Below are positions 44,722-54,015 of a stretch of DNA of 64,000 bases, piece after piece. How positions within the stretch are numbered: position 1 is the first letter of the stretch; every line of letters starts with the position of its first letter. The DNA is from Candidatus Heimdallarchaeota archaeon (lineage in GTDB: Archaea > Asgardarchaeota > Heimdallarchaeia > Heimdallarchaeales > Heimdallarchaeaceae): contig JAHLWR010000003.1 of NCBI GenBank assembly GCA_019057815.1, positions 164,553 through 228,552 on the forward strand, written 5' to 3'. The notes beneath the pieces are model-generated. The model saw only the letters and a program-made list of their open reading frames with translations, had not been told where the DNA came from and searched no databases. A program made the translations under genes and the position numbers.

Positions 44722-46010
44722 ATTGATCGCCATCCTCCTATTGCATCTTTTATGAGACTTAAAATATTCATCCTTTTCAGAATATAACCAACAGCTGTTT
44801 TAACTATCCTTTTTCTAGGTTTACCAGTATTTTTAAGTAATTTTTTCATTAAACCAGTAATTAAATCTGGATATTTAGTGAAGATTCTGTCTGTATCAAG
44901 GAATTTAGCTGCTCTCTTGAAAGTTTTCAGATCTTTATAAACGAAGCTTTTCTTCAGCTTATTCTCATATATCTTCGTCCCATTCGATGAAAAATCACCC
45001 AATTTTAGAATTTCGATAGCTGCCTCTCCTGCTATCTTTCCAGCTTCTAGAGCAAAGTTCATCCCTTCTATGTATAATCCAGCATTTAACACCATTCCTG
45101 CTGCATCTCCTGCAACTAAAACTCCATTTCCGTAGAGTTTAGACATATGTTTGAATCCGCCTTCAGGAATCGTTTGAGCTGAATATTCAATCATTTTAGC
45201 GTCTTGTATCAATTTTTGAATATAGGGATGTGTTTTAAATTGCTCAAAAACATCTGTGGACTTTAGTTTCTTTTTAGTTAGTTTTTTTAGGTTCAAAATC
45301 AACCCAAAAGAGAGTGTGTCTCTATTAGTATAGAAGAACCCTCCACCAGGAATACCTTCTGCATAACCAAGCATTTCGTTACTGAATCCTTCATTTTTCT
45401 CTAACCCGTATCTTGATTCTATAACATCACTAGGCAGCTCATAAGTCTCTTTTAAAGCCACTGCATAATGTTCAGGTTTTGGAAATTTAGCTAATCCAGC
45501 TTTTTCTGTAAGTAGAGCACTAGAACCTTCTGCAATTATAGTAAGCTTAGATTTTATTATGTCGTCCCCAGATTTAATACCAAGTATCTGATCCCCTTCC
45601 CAGACAAAATCTTCAACGACTGTATCTAGGAGAATCATTGCACCTGCTTCTTCTGCTTTTTTAGCTAACCATCGGTCAAATTTAGGACGTGTAACAGATA
45701 CACCGTTATAAGGTGGTTTCTTGAAATCTTGGTTATTGATATCAATTGTAACAGCTTTGTTTTCTGATAACAAAGAGATTTTTTTAATTGTGAGAAACCT
45801 TTCAAACCCTTCTTCTTCCCAATAATTAGGGACTAATTCGTTGATAACAGGACCATAAAGAGCTCCACCACTAACATTTTTTGCTCCTGGATATTGACCT
45901 CTTTCCACTAGTACAACTTCTATTCCACCTTTAGCAAGTGTAAGAGCTGCAGCAGTACCTGCCGGACCTGCACCAATTATAGTTACATCAAAATCGTAGT
46001 TAGTACTCAT
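44718..46010 (-). CDS. fixC: FixC, ETF-quinone oxidoreductase-like flavoprotein
   Basis: A 430-residue FAD protein that accepts electrons from the FixAB flavoprotein and reduces quinone, or works in the bifurcating complex. It has the dinucleotide-binding GAGPAGTAAAL near the N-terminus, VERGQYPGAKNVSGG, GVSVTRPKFDRWL, and VAGDAAGMVLNAGLYIEGM. Preceded by fixB with a 76-bp gap and coupled to fixX by a 4-bp overlap. Confidence 0.93.
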   Translation of the reverse strand: MSTNYDFDVTIIGAGPAGTAAALTLAKGGIEVVLVERGQYPGAKNVSGGALYGPVINELVPNYWEEEGFERFLTIKKISLLSENKAVTIDINNQDFKKPPYNGVSVTRPKFDRWLAKKAEEAGAMILLDTVVEDFVWEGDQILGIKSGDDIIKSKLTIIAEGSSALLTEKAGLAKFPKPEHYAVALKETYELPSDVIESRYGLEKNEGFSNEMLGYAEGIPGGGFFYTNRDTLSFGLILNLKKLTKKKLKSTDVFEQFKTHPYIQKLIQDAKMIEYSAQTIPEGGFKHMSKLYGNGVLVAGDAAGMVLNAGLYIEGMNFALEAGKIAGEAAIEILKLGDFSSNGTKIYENKLKKSFVYKDLKTFKRAAKFLDTDRIFTKYPDLITGLMKKLLKNTGKPRKRIVKTAVGYILKRMNILSLIKDAIGGWRSI

Positions 46011-46086
46011 TAGAAATATTGATTCTTATAGTCTTTTAAATAATGTGGAATCTCAAAAAAAACAAATGAAAAAGAAGAATTTCAGA

Positions 46087-47046
46087 TTAATCTGAAATTT
46101 TCTGTTTTAAGAGTGGAAGAATTATATGCAAATCTCCAATTATTCCATAATCAGCGTAATTAAAGATAGCTGCACCTTCATCTGTATTTATAGCAATAAG
46201 CGTTTTAGCTTTAATACCTGAAATATGTTGAGGAGCACCTGAAATTCCTGCAGCAATATACACATCGGGAGAAACAGATTGACCAGTTTGACCGATTTCA
46301 TAAGTTTCTTCTACCCAATTCATGTCTGTGCAAGCTCTTGTAGCTCCAATTTGTCCCCCAAGAATAGATGCAAGTTCCTTTAGAATAGCAAATTGATCTT
46401 TTCCACCGACACCTCTACCGCCTGCTACGATGACTTTTGCATCTTTAAGATTAACAGTTACTTCTGCTTTCTTAATCTCAACATGTTTAACAAGTAAATC
46501 TTTTTCTTCAAAGGTAATATCAACGGATATAACTTCTGGTTCTTCACCTGTAGGATTTTCATTCACAAAGAAAGCTCCAGTTCTAGTAGTTACAAATTTA
46601 ATATCACCAGTAATTTTCTGCACTTTCATAGCTTGGTCATCACGAACAGGTGTATAGAATAGAATCTCTTCTCCTTCTTTGGTAATATCAGTGATTCTTT
46701 GAGCACATGATACTCCTCTTCTAATCGCTACTCGTGGAAGGAGATCTTCTCCATAGACAGTTCCAGCTGCTATAATAATGGTTGGTTGAATTTCATCTAT
46801 TACTTTAGATAAGGCTTTTACATTTGGTCTAGAAAGATAATATTCCAATTCAGGAACATCTATTGTATAAACTTTTTTCGCACCATGTACTCCTAGTTGC
46901 TTAATCCACTCTTCTTTAATATTAGAACCAAAGAGGCTTGCAGAGATTTCCGAATCTTTGAAAACTTCATTAACTTTGTTCAGAATTCCTAAAGTATTTT
47001 CCTCAATTTTATCGTCTCTAATTTGTGCAAATACTAAGATTTTCAT
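46087..47046 (-). CDS. fixB: FixB, electron transfer flavoprotein alpha subunit
   Basis: A 319-residue ETF alpha subunit. The C-terminal FAD-binding domain is clear: VIVAGGRGVGGKDQF, GATRACTDMNWV, IGQTGQSVSPDVYIAAGISGAPQH, and NTDEGAAIFNYADYGI. It pairs with FixA, starting 7 bp after the fixA stop. In bifurcating FixAB, the second FAD sits in FixA. Confidence 0.94.
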   Translation of the reverse strand: MKILVFAQIRDDKIEENTLGILNKVNEVFKDSEISASLFGSNIKEEWIKQLGVHGAKKVYTIDVPELEYYLSRPNVKALSKVIDEIQPTIIIAAGTVYGEDLLPRVAIRRGVSCAQRITDITKEGEEILFYTPVRDDQAMKVQKITGDIKFVTTRTGAFFVNENPTGEEPEVISVDITFEEKDLLVKHVEIKKAEVTVNLKDAKVIVAGGRGVGGKDQFAILKELASILGGQIGATRACTDMNWVEETYEIGQTGQSVSPDVYIAAGISGAPQHISGIKAKTLIAINTDEGAAIFNYADYGIIGDLHIILPLLKQKISD

Positions 47047-47053
47047 TTTAACA

Positions 47054-47854
47054 TCACACTCCTAGTTTAATATTATCTTCTTTCAATTTGGCAAGCAATT
47101 TATCCACCATTTCATCTGGTTCTTCTTCCTTCAATATGTAAGAGTCTTTTTCAATAACAATATTAGAAAACGACGAAACAGTTAGTGAGGCAGCGTTTTC
47201 ACATACAGTTGCTTCGTCCAACTTAAGATCTTCGTTAGACCATTGAGGTATTTGTGCTCTTTTTGAAGTTAAAATACCTCTCATTGATGTGTAACGAGGA
47301 ACGAAGTATTGACTGTCAGTGCAACTAATTAGACCTCTCATAGGCATTTCGACTATTTTTCTACCACCTTCTAAAACATGCGAGATGCGGAATCTATCAA
47401 CAGTTTTTTCAATTTCTTCAGCATACAAGACACTAGGTATATCTAATAATTCTGCTAACATAGCAGGAACTGCATAGGAACTGGAAGATTGCTCTTCACA
47501 CCCTGTAAAGATAAGGTCAACATCACCTATTTTTTCGACAATTTTCGAATAGATTTTAGCTAAAATCATCGGATCTTCAAGGTAATAATTGTCATCTACT
47601 ACTTCTACAGCATCATTACAACCCATTGCAATAGCTTCACGAACAGCTTTTGAAGGTTTTATACCCCCAACACATATTGCTGTTACTTCTGCGCTTTCAC
47701 TATCTTTTAACTTTAAAGCTCCCTCTAGAGCATTTTTATCAAAAGGATTGATTATAAGATCATCTTCACTAATACGTGATGTGTCAAAATAATCAACTCC
47801 TTGCAATTTAACTTGTGGATTTACTATTTGACGGATAAAGACAATAATTTTCAT
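47054..47854 (-). CDS. fixA: FixA, electron transfer flavoprotein beta subunit
   Basis: A 266-residue ETF beta subunit with VFIRQIVNP, INPFDKNALEGALKLKD, VTAICVGG, AIAMGCNDAVEV, and IFTGCEEQSSSSYAVPAMLAELL (nucleotide-binding loop). First gene of a fixA-B-C-X operon on the minus strand; GGTGAC directly precedes ATG 47854. Divergent from the M42 peptidase across 106 bp that hold both promoters. Confidence 0.94.
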   Translation of the reverse strand: MKIIVFIRQIVNPQVKLQGVDYFDTSRISEDDLIINPFDKNALEGALKLKDSESAEVTAICVGGIKPSKAVREAIAMGCNDAVEVVDDNYYLEDPMILAKIYSKIVEKIGDVDLIFTGCEEQSSSSYAVPAMLAELLDIPSVLYAEEIEKTVDRFRISHVLEGGRKIVEMPMRGLISCTDSQYFVPRYTSMRGILTSKRAQIPQWSNEDLKLDEATVCENAASLTVSSFSNIVIEKDSYILKEEEPDEMVDKLLAKLKEDNIKLGV

Positions 47855-47960
47855 GTCACCAGATGAAAAGAGTAGATTAAAAAAGATTATGTCTTAACAA
47901 TTTTCACGATTTCAATGAGAAAATTTTTATTCTTGCATTTTTAGAATAAAACGATTCTAA

Positions 47961-49019
47961 ATGAATATTGACAGAGAAAATATAATTCAAACACAGAAAG
48001 ATCTAAGTAATTTAATTGGTTGTCCTGGACATGAAGAAGAGGTAACAGACTATATTTTAAACAGATTAGAAGAATGCTCAGTCGACAAAGCTTGGGTTGA
48101 CCCTCTAGGTAACGTTTTAGCATCAAAAGCTGGAGGGCGTGAAGACGGTTTAAGGATTTTACTTGATGCTCATGTGGATGAAGTTGGCTTCATGATTTCT
48201 CATATTGATGATAGTGGTTTCATAAGAATTGCTCCTCTAGGGGGTGTGGATAAAAGATTAATGCTAGGATCTATTTTGCAGTTTCAATCTGGAAAACATG
48301 AAAGAGTATTGGGAATAGTTGGAACAAGCCCTCCACATATAACCAAAATTGATGAAAGAGAGAAAGTACCACCTATTGAAGATCTATTTGTTGATATAGG
48401 GTGTTCAAATATTGATGGAGTTAGAAAAAGTGGATTAGATGTAGGTTCTGTAGGTACTTTTTACACAGAATTCAAGCAAATAAATGAAAATGTCTTAATT
48501 GGTAAAGCTTTCGATGACAGGACGGCGTGTAATGTCTTATTGCAAGTTTTACTTCTATGTGTAAATGAAAATGTCCCAAATACAATCCTAGCTAATTTTG
48601 CAGTTCAGGAAGAAGTTGGAGGAAGAGGTGCTACAGTTGGTGCTTATTCTCTTGATCCAGATATTGCTTTAGCTTTGGAAAATACAATAGCAAGCGATAT
48701 GCCTGGTGTACCTCCACATAAAGTGGTGACAAAACTTGGAGCAGGACCTGCTGTTACAGCAGCTGATAGATCACTTATTACACCAAAGAGTATCTTAGAG
48801 AGGATTAAGCAAGCAGCAGAAATAGATAACATTCCTTGGCAATATAAAAAACCAATCTACGGAGGTTCTGATGGGGGAAGAATCGCTATATCAAAATCAG
48901 GTGTACCAACATCTGTTGTCTCTGTACCTTGTCGCTATATTCATTCAAATGTCGCTTTACTTCACTTGGATGATATAATCAATACTATAAAACTTGTTAG
49001 AAACTTCTGCAAAATCTAA
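47961..49019 (+). CDS. M42 family aminopeptidase
   Basis: A 352-residue dinuclear metal aminopeptidase of the M42 (TET/FrvX) family, cytosolic, degrading peptides as a large tetrahedral oligomer in known archaea. Metal and catalytic residues: LLDAHVDEVGF (His, Asp), GKAFDDRTACN (Asp), VQEEVGGRGA (Glu pair), ALENTIASDMPG (in place of the usual D), and CRYIHSNVALLH (His). Start ATG 47961, with TATA-like ATTTTTATTC about 33 nt upstream. Confidence 0.92.
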   Translation: MNIDRENIIQTQKDLSNLIGCPGHEEEVTDYILNRLEECSVDKAWVDPLGNVLASKAGGREDGLRILLDAHVDEVGFMISHIDDSGFIRIAPLGGVDKRLMLGSILQFQSGKHERVLGIVGTSPPHITKIDEREKVPPIEDLFVDIGCSNIDGVRKSGLDVGSVGTFYTEFKQINENVLIGKAFDDRTACNVLLQVLLLCVNENVPNTILANFAVQEEVGGRGATVGAYSLDPDIALALENTIASDMPGVPPHKVVTKLGAGPAVTAADRSLITPKSILERIKQAAEIDNIPWQYKKPIYGGSDGGRIAISKSGVPTSVVSVPCRYIHSNVALLHLDDIINTIKLVRNFCKI

Positions 49020-49100
49020 AATTTTGTTTTTTCTTTTCCTTCTCTTCATAGAAAAAATAGACACATATTATTTCTCTCCCCTTTACTGTGCATCCTATAG

Positions 49101-49268
49101 TTAGAAGACGAATGGCAAGATCAGCTAACTTTTAAACACACAGTAATCTACGGTGAATTAGAACTTCAAGGTCAAGATAATACATTATCATCAAGAAGCA
49201 TCTGTATAATATGTGGAATAATACAAAACGCTCATTTCACAATATCTAAATCAGGTGATAATTACTAA
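49101..49268 (+). pseudogene. possible gene fragment with CxxC (no start codon)
   Basis: An open frame of 55 codons after a TAG, without any usual start codon, reading GELELQGQD and later SRSICIICG. Its composition looks protein-like but no family is recognised, and it may be chance. The rest of the 480-bp gap (49020-49498) shows nothing else apart from the promoter region of the next gene. Confidence 0.2.
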
Positions 49269-49498
49269 AATAATGGAACCTAATTCACTTTCTTCTTCTA
49301 CTATACCATTTAACCACATTATTAAGAAAGAAAATTAACGAAATCAAAAGATAAGCAAGCGTAGATATTTTGTAATAATATCTCTCAATCCATATTTACA
49401 GTATTTTTAATAACTAAGTTATACTTTAATTCTATTGTAAGTTTAAAAAGCTATAAAAGGGAGAGGAAAGATAGAATATAATAATAGTTGGGGTTCAA

Positions 49499-49852
49499 AT
49501 GAAGAAAATACTTATTGTAGATGACAATAACGATTTGCGTTATCTACTAAAAATAATGTTAGCTGAATATATTACATTAGAGGCTAGAAATGGTTCTGAA
49601 GCTGTTGGGATGTTCAAAGCTACAAAACCAGATCTTGTTCTAATGGACATTCTCATGCCTGTTATGGATGGCATTGATGCAACAAAAGAGATAATAAATA
49701 TAGATCCATGTGCAAAAATATTGGCAATAACGGCCTATGCGTCAAAAGCAGAAACAATATTAGAAGCTGGCGCAAAAGAAGTAATACAAAAACCAATGAG
49801 AAAAAAGACTCTTTTAAAGAAAACAAAAAAATATTTGTGTAATAGAGTTTAA
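49499..49852 (+). CDS. single-domain response regulator (CheY-like)
   Basis: A 117-residue receiver domain with no output domain. The acidic pocket is in LIVDDNNDLR, the phosphoacceptor Asp is in LVLMDILMPVMDG, the Thr is in AITAYA, and the Lys is in VIQKPM. It would signal by protein contact. A PAS protein gene starts about 200 bp downstream on the same strand; that protein lacks a kinase domain, so the phosphate donor is elsewhere. Confidence 0.9.
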   Translation: MKKILIVDDNNDLRYLLKIMLAEYITLEARNGSEAVGMFKATKPDLVLMDILMPVMDGIDATKEIINIDPCAKILAITAYASKAETILEAGAKEVIQKPMRKKTLLKKTKKYLCNRV

Positions 49853-50053
49853 CTAAAAATGTGTTAATATCTGTTTAAACTGGAGCAAATGTAGAATCTT
49901 TTGAAGAATATAGCTATTTGTAATACATAGTCTATGAAATATAATTAAATAAAATAAAAATAACTAATTGTTTTCTTGATTCAGTAATCAAAAAACAAAT
50001 AATCTCTTTATTGAACCAGAGAACATATATATCAAATCAAAAGATTATTTTCA

Positions 50054-51463
50054 ATGATGAATGGTAACAATGAGCTTAAAAATCCTTTGATGAAGAGAAT
50101 TAAACAAGAGTTAATATCAGAGAAAGATAAACTTCGAATTCTTATTGAAACCTTATCCAAGGTAGATATTGGTATTAATATATTTAATACAAAATATGAA
50201 GTACTTTTCCAAAATCAATTTTTAACAGAAAAATATGGCGATTTAACAGGAAAAATATGTTTTCAAGAATATAGGGGTCTTTCAGAACCCTGTGACTTCT
50301 GTCCCATGATTAAAGCTATAGAAACGAATGAGATATACAGAGGTGAATTAAAAGGAGTAGATGGAAGAGATTATACAATTATATCTGCGCCTTTTCTAAA
50401 TCCTGATGGTACTATTGATAAAGTAATTGAAGTTGTTATAGATATTTCTGAAAAGAAGAAAGCTGAGGAAAAAATAAAGGAGTCAGAAGAGAGGTATAAA
50501 CATATGTTGGAAAGTGTTCCTATCGGAATTGTAATTTCTGACCAACAAGGTAATATCTATGATTCCAATACAGCAATGTGGAAGATTTTAGGTGATGATT
50601 CTAAAGAGAGTTTCTTACTGAATAAAGCACAAGATTTTTACTTCAGCTCGGACTACAGAGATGCTTTTGTTGAACAACTTGAGAAAAAAGGAGAAGTAAG
50701 GAATTTTGAAAGTCAAATGAAAGGAAAAAATGGAAACATGTTTTGGGGTTTACTTAGTTCAGTAGCCGAACCAACATCAACTAGAGAGAAAATGTATATC
50801 ACTACTCTTCAAAACATTGATGAGCATAAAAAAGCTGAAGAATCTATTATTGAAGAAAGAGACAATGCTCAGATGTATCTAGATACAGCAGGAGTTATGT
50901 TATTATTAATTGACGAGAATGAAATCATTCAGCTTATTAATTCTAAAGGTTGTGAAATTCTAGAAGCTAAAGAAGAAGATATTGTGGGAAAAAATTGGTT
51001 CGATACATTTCTTCCAGCTGAAATACGAGAAGAAATTAAAATTGTCCATCGACATTTGATGAGAGGAGTCATAGAAATCGCTGAATCTCACGAAAATGTA
51101 ATAGTAACAAGCGGTGGAAAAGAAAAAACTATAGCTTGGCATAATACATTAATAAGAGACAAAACAAACAAAATAATAGGAACTCTAAGTTCAGGGGAAG
51201 ATATAACTGAAAGAAATCAAATGATAGAAGAAATGAGAAAAGCTTTTGAACAAATAGATAAAAACATCGAGCAGTTTGCGATACTGGTGGATAGTATTAG
51301 GAATCCTCTTGCAGTTATAGTCGCTCTAGTTGATCTTTATGGAGAGACAGAAAAAGAAATAATTTTTGAACATGCAGGCTCAATAGATAAAATTATAGAA
51401 AATATTGACCAGAGAACTTTAGAATCTAAAGAAGTGAGAGAATTCTTGAAAAAGCATTTCTAA
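50054..51463 (+). CDS. multi-PAS sensor protein with degenerate H-box, no ATPase domain
   Basis: A 469-residue cytoplasmic protein with three PAS domains (about 30-135, 145-265, 270-390); the first has CFQEYRGLSEPCDFCP, possibly ligand- or metal-binding. The C-terminal 80 residues resemble a histidine kinase dimerisation helix pair (LVDSIRNPLAVIVALVDL), but Ser414 stands where H-box His is expected, and no HATPase domain follows. It cannot be a conventional kinase; it may sense a signal and pass it by binding, perhaps with the receiver protein upstream. Confidence 0.8.
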   Translation: MMNGNNELKNPLMKRIKQELISEKDKLRILIETLSKVDIGINIFNTKYEVLFQNQFLTEKYGDLTGKICFQEYRGLSEPCDFCPMIKAIETNEIYRGELKGVDGRDYTIISAPFLNPDGTIDKVIEVVIDISEKKKAEEKIKESEERYKHMLESVPIGIVISDQQGNIYDSNTAMWKILGDDSKESFLLNKAQDFYFSSDYRDAFVEQLEKKGEVRNFESQMKGKNGNMFWGLLSSVAEPTSTREKMYITTLQNIDEHKKAEESIIEERDNAQMYLDTAGVMLLLIDENEIIQLINSKGCEILEAKEEDIVGKNWFDTFLPAEIREEIKIVHRHLMRGVIEIAESHENVIVTSGGKEKTIAWHNTLIRDKTNKIIGTLSSGEDITERNQMIEEMRKAFEQIDKNIEQFAILVDSIRNPLAVIVALVDLYGETEKEIIFEHAGSIDKIIENIDQRTLESKEVREFLKKHF

Positions 51464-51561
51464 TTTCTATTTCATTTAATTGATATTATTATATATTGCA
51501 AGAGAAAAGGTAAATTTCCTAATTTGAAAACGGAGTTACTAGGTTTATTCATTCATTAAAA

Positions 51562-51574
51562 GATAAATATATAT
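51562..51574 (+). promoter_or_regulatory. TATA box of the aspartyl-tRNA synthetase gene
   Basis: ATAAATATATATG, centred about 28 nt before ATG 51597, supports that start and a leaderless message. Confidence 0.45.
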
Positions 51575-51596
51575 GCTCATTATCAAAGATGAACCT

Positions 51597-52937
51597 ATGA
51601 AACTTGAGGAACTTTTGACTATGCGTCAGATGACACGTAAAGTAACTCCTGACAATGATGGACAAGAAATTGTCTTGTGTGGTTTTGTTACAAACATTCG
51701 AAATGTTGGTAAGAATCTGAAATTTATTATTCTTGAAGATCGAGATGGTGATGTCCAGCTCATAGCGAAAAGAGGAGAAATAGAAGAAAATTATCTCGAG
51801 TTAGCAGATGAAATAACGTCTCAAAGTGTAATTTGTGTAAAAGGAATTATTAGCAAAAGCGAGAAAAGTAAAAGAGGAGTAGAAGTTAAAATTAAAGAAT
51901 TTCATATCTTAAGTAGAAGCGAACCTGCTCTTCCTTCTGATATTTCTGGTGACACACACCCAGATTTATCTACTAGATTAGATTGGAGACATCTAGATTT
52001 AAGAAACAAACGTAATCAGACAATATTCATGATTTCATCGGATTTTCTAAAATACTCTCGTGAATTTTTCGAAAAAGAGGGATTGATTGAAATAAATACT
52101 TCAAAACTAATAGGAATCCCTTCTGAAGGTGGTGCGGAAGTTTTTGAGGTAAAATATTTTGACAAAAAAGCTTTCCTTGCTCAATCACCGCAATTATATA
52201 AACAAATGGCGATTTCCTCAGGTTTTGAGAAAGTATACGAAATTGCACCTGTGTTCAGAGCTGAAAAATCTTTTACAGCAAGACATGTTACAGAATTTAT
52301 CTCTCTTGATGTAGAAGTAGCTTACTGGCCATCATTAAGTGAATTGATAAACTTTCAAGAATCTATGTTAGTTTATGCTCTTACCAAACTTAAAGAAAAA
52401 TGGAATGATAAGGTCAAGGAACTATTTGATGTGGAAATAGGTATACCTCCACAGCCAATACCCAGAATAACTATGGATCAAGCATATGAAATACTCAAAG
52501 AAAAAGGTCTAGAATTAGAAAAAGGCGATGATATAGGAACACAAGGAGAAAAACTGCTGGGAGAAGTAGCTTTGGAGAAATATAATAGTGATTACTTATT
52601 TGTTACACATTATTACTTTACTCAACGTCCATTCTATCATATGAAATCAGAAGATAACGCAGAGTTAACATTAAGCTTTGATTTATTATACAAAGGTGCG
52701 GAGACAACAACTGGTGCCTTAAGAGAACACAATTATGAAACACTAGTTATGCAAGCAAAAGAAAAAGAACTAGAAATCGAACCACTAACATTCTATCTCA
52801 ATTTCTTTAAATATGGATGCCCACCTCACGGAGGATTTGGTTTTGGTCCAGCAAGACTTATCATGAAACTCTTGAATCTAGGCAATATTCGTGAAGCTAT
52901 AATGATTCCAAGAGATACGCACAGATTACACCCTTAA
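51597..52937 (+). CDS. aspS: aspartyl-tRNA(Asp/Asn) synthetase, archaeal type
   Basis: Class IIb synthetase: N-terminal OB-fold anticodon domain (VLCGFVTNIRNVGKNLKFIILEDRDG), then the catalytic core with motif 2 (FRAEKSFTARHVTEF) and motif 3 (GGFGFGPARLIMKLL), ending RDTHRLHP. The archaeal short form lacks the bacterial insertion. Whether it also charges tRNA-Asn depends on OB residues and on an amidotransferase elsewhere. ATG 51597 fits the TATA spacing; ATG 51573 is inside the TATA region. Confidence 0.95.
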   Translation: MKLEELLTMRQMTRKVTPDNDGQEIVLCGFVTNIRNVGKNLKFIILEDRDGDVQLIAKRGEIEENYLELADEITSQSVICVKGIISKSEKSKRGVEVKIKEFHILSRSEPALPSDISGDTHPDLSTRLDWRHLDLRNKRNQTIFMISSDFLKYSREFFEKEGLIEINTSKLIGIPSEGGAEVFEVKYFDKKAFLAQSPQLYKQMAISSGFEKVYEIAPVFRAEKSFTARHVTEFISLDVEVAYWPSLSELINFQESMLVYALTKLKEKWNDKVKELFDVEIGIPPQPIPRITMDQAYEILKEKGLELEKGDDIGTQGEKLLGEVALEKYNSDYLFVTHYYFTQRPFYHMKSEDNAELTLSFDLLYKGAETTTGALREHNYETLVMQAKEKELEIEPLTFYLNFFKYGCPPHGGFGFGPARLIMKLLNLGNIREAIMIPRDTHRLHP

Positions 52938-52960
52938 GCATCACTCATCCTTTTTTTCAC

Positions 52961-53845
52961 TTAGTAGTTGAGTGTATCTTGTTTTTTCTCTTTCCACAAA
53001 ACTTCTAATACTTTCTTGAAGTATACTGCAGCTCTATAATACTCGTTAAGGAAAACCGCTCCCTTAGCTAGTGTATGTAAGATCCATACTTCCTTACATT
53101 TATCGACCTTCTTGATTAACTCTCGGTCATTTTCGATTATTTGCATAAGTTCGCGCATCTTATCATGATATTGGGGTTTGTTGAAGCTTTTACTTAAATA
53201 GACACTGAGCAACCTTCCCATGCTTTTAACTGTTGCAAAATAATATCCTGCCTTTCTGAAATAATCTATACATTCACAGACGTATTTTTCTGATTTTTCA
53301 AGATTGTCTATGAATTTATCTGCTGCTATCAAGATGTATAAAGTCTTGTAATAGAAATAACCCTTTACAAGTGAAGAAAGAGATTCAATTATCTTTTGAG
53401 CTTCATTCAAATAGTGTCTAGAACCTTTATCGTCGTCTATTAACCTCACTAAACAGGATTTAGAACCAAAGGTTGAAGCCAAGAAAACCCTACTGTTGAG
53501 TTTGTTAGCTAGAATAACCATCTTATCCAATAATTCTGAAGATTTTTGAACATTTTTAGGATTTAACCAAATAAGGTCGAATTCAAGATCATAAAGATAG
53601 AAGAGAGAAAAGTTATCTTCTATTTCTAAACTTTTTTCAAGAACTCTCTCGATAAGAGGTATAAAGGCTTTGTCTTTAGTATTGGAAACTTTTCTATGCA
53701 GAGATTTGACCATAATTCTTAATTTTCTGACATCTATCACTTTTTCTAGTTCCTGATAGAAATAGTCCAGTGAGAAATCAACCAAAACTTCTTTTTCTTT
53801 CTGATCTAACCCTTCTTTCCCAATAACTCTTTGCATACTTTTCAC
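52961..53845 (-). CDS. alpha-helical repeat protein, unknown function
   Basis: A 294-residue soluble all-helical protein with TPR-like helix pairs (ESLSSLVKGYFYYKTLYIL, KYVCECIDYFRKAGYYFATV, YYRAAVYFKKVLEVLW). Starts at GTG 53845 or ATG 53836. It is shorter than and only loosely like the helical-repeat protein at 27 kb. It lies between aspS (convergent) and the broken NosD copy. Confidence 0.55.
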   Translation of the reverse strand: MKSMQRVIGKEGLDQKEKEVLVDFSLDYFYQELEKVIDVRKLRIMVKSLHRKVSNTKDKAFIPLIERVLEKSLEIEDNFSLFYLYDLEFDLIWLNPKNVQKSSELLDKMVILANKLNSRVFLASTFGSKSCLVRLIDDDKGSRHYLNEAQKIIESLSSLVKGYFYYKTLYILIAADKFIDNLEKSEKYVCECIDYFRKAGYYFATVKSMGRLLSVYLSKSFNKPQYHDKMRELMQIIENDRELIKKVDKCKEVWILHTLAKGAVFLNEYYRAAVYFKKVLEVLWKEKKQDTLNY

Positions 53846-54015
53846 TGATTCTATTCTTTAATTATTGGGTTAAGAGTAAAAGAAAAGTAATATACTTTAG
53901 GTTTAGTTCACTTATATATCTATTGTCTCATATATAAAGGATGAAAAAAGGAAGAATTGAAGGTTTTAGTGCTTCTTATTGCTTCTGTTCTATGTTGTTT
54001 CTAACAGCTGTTCCA

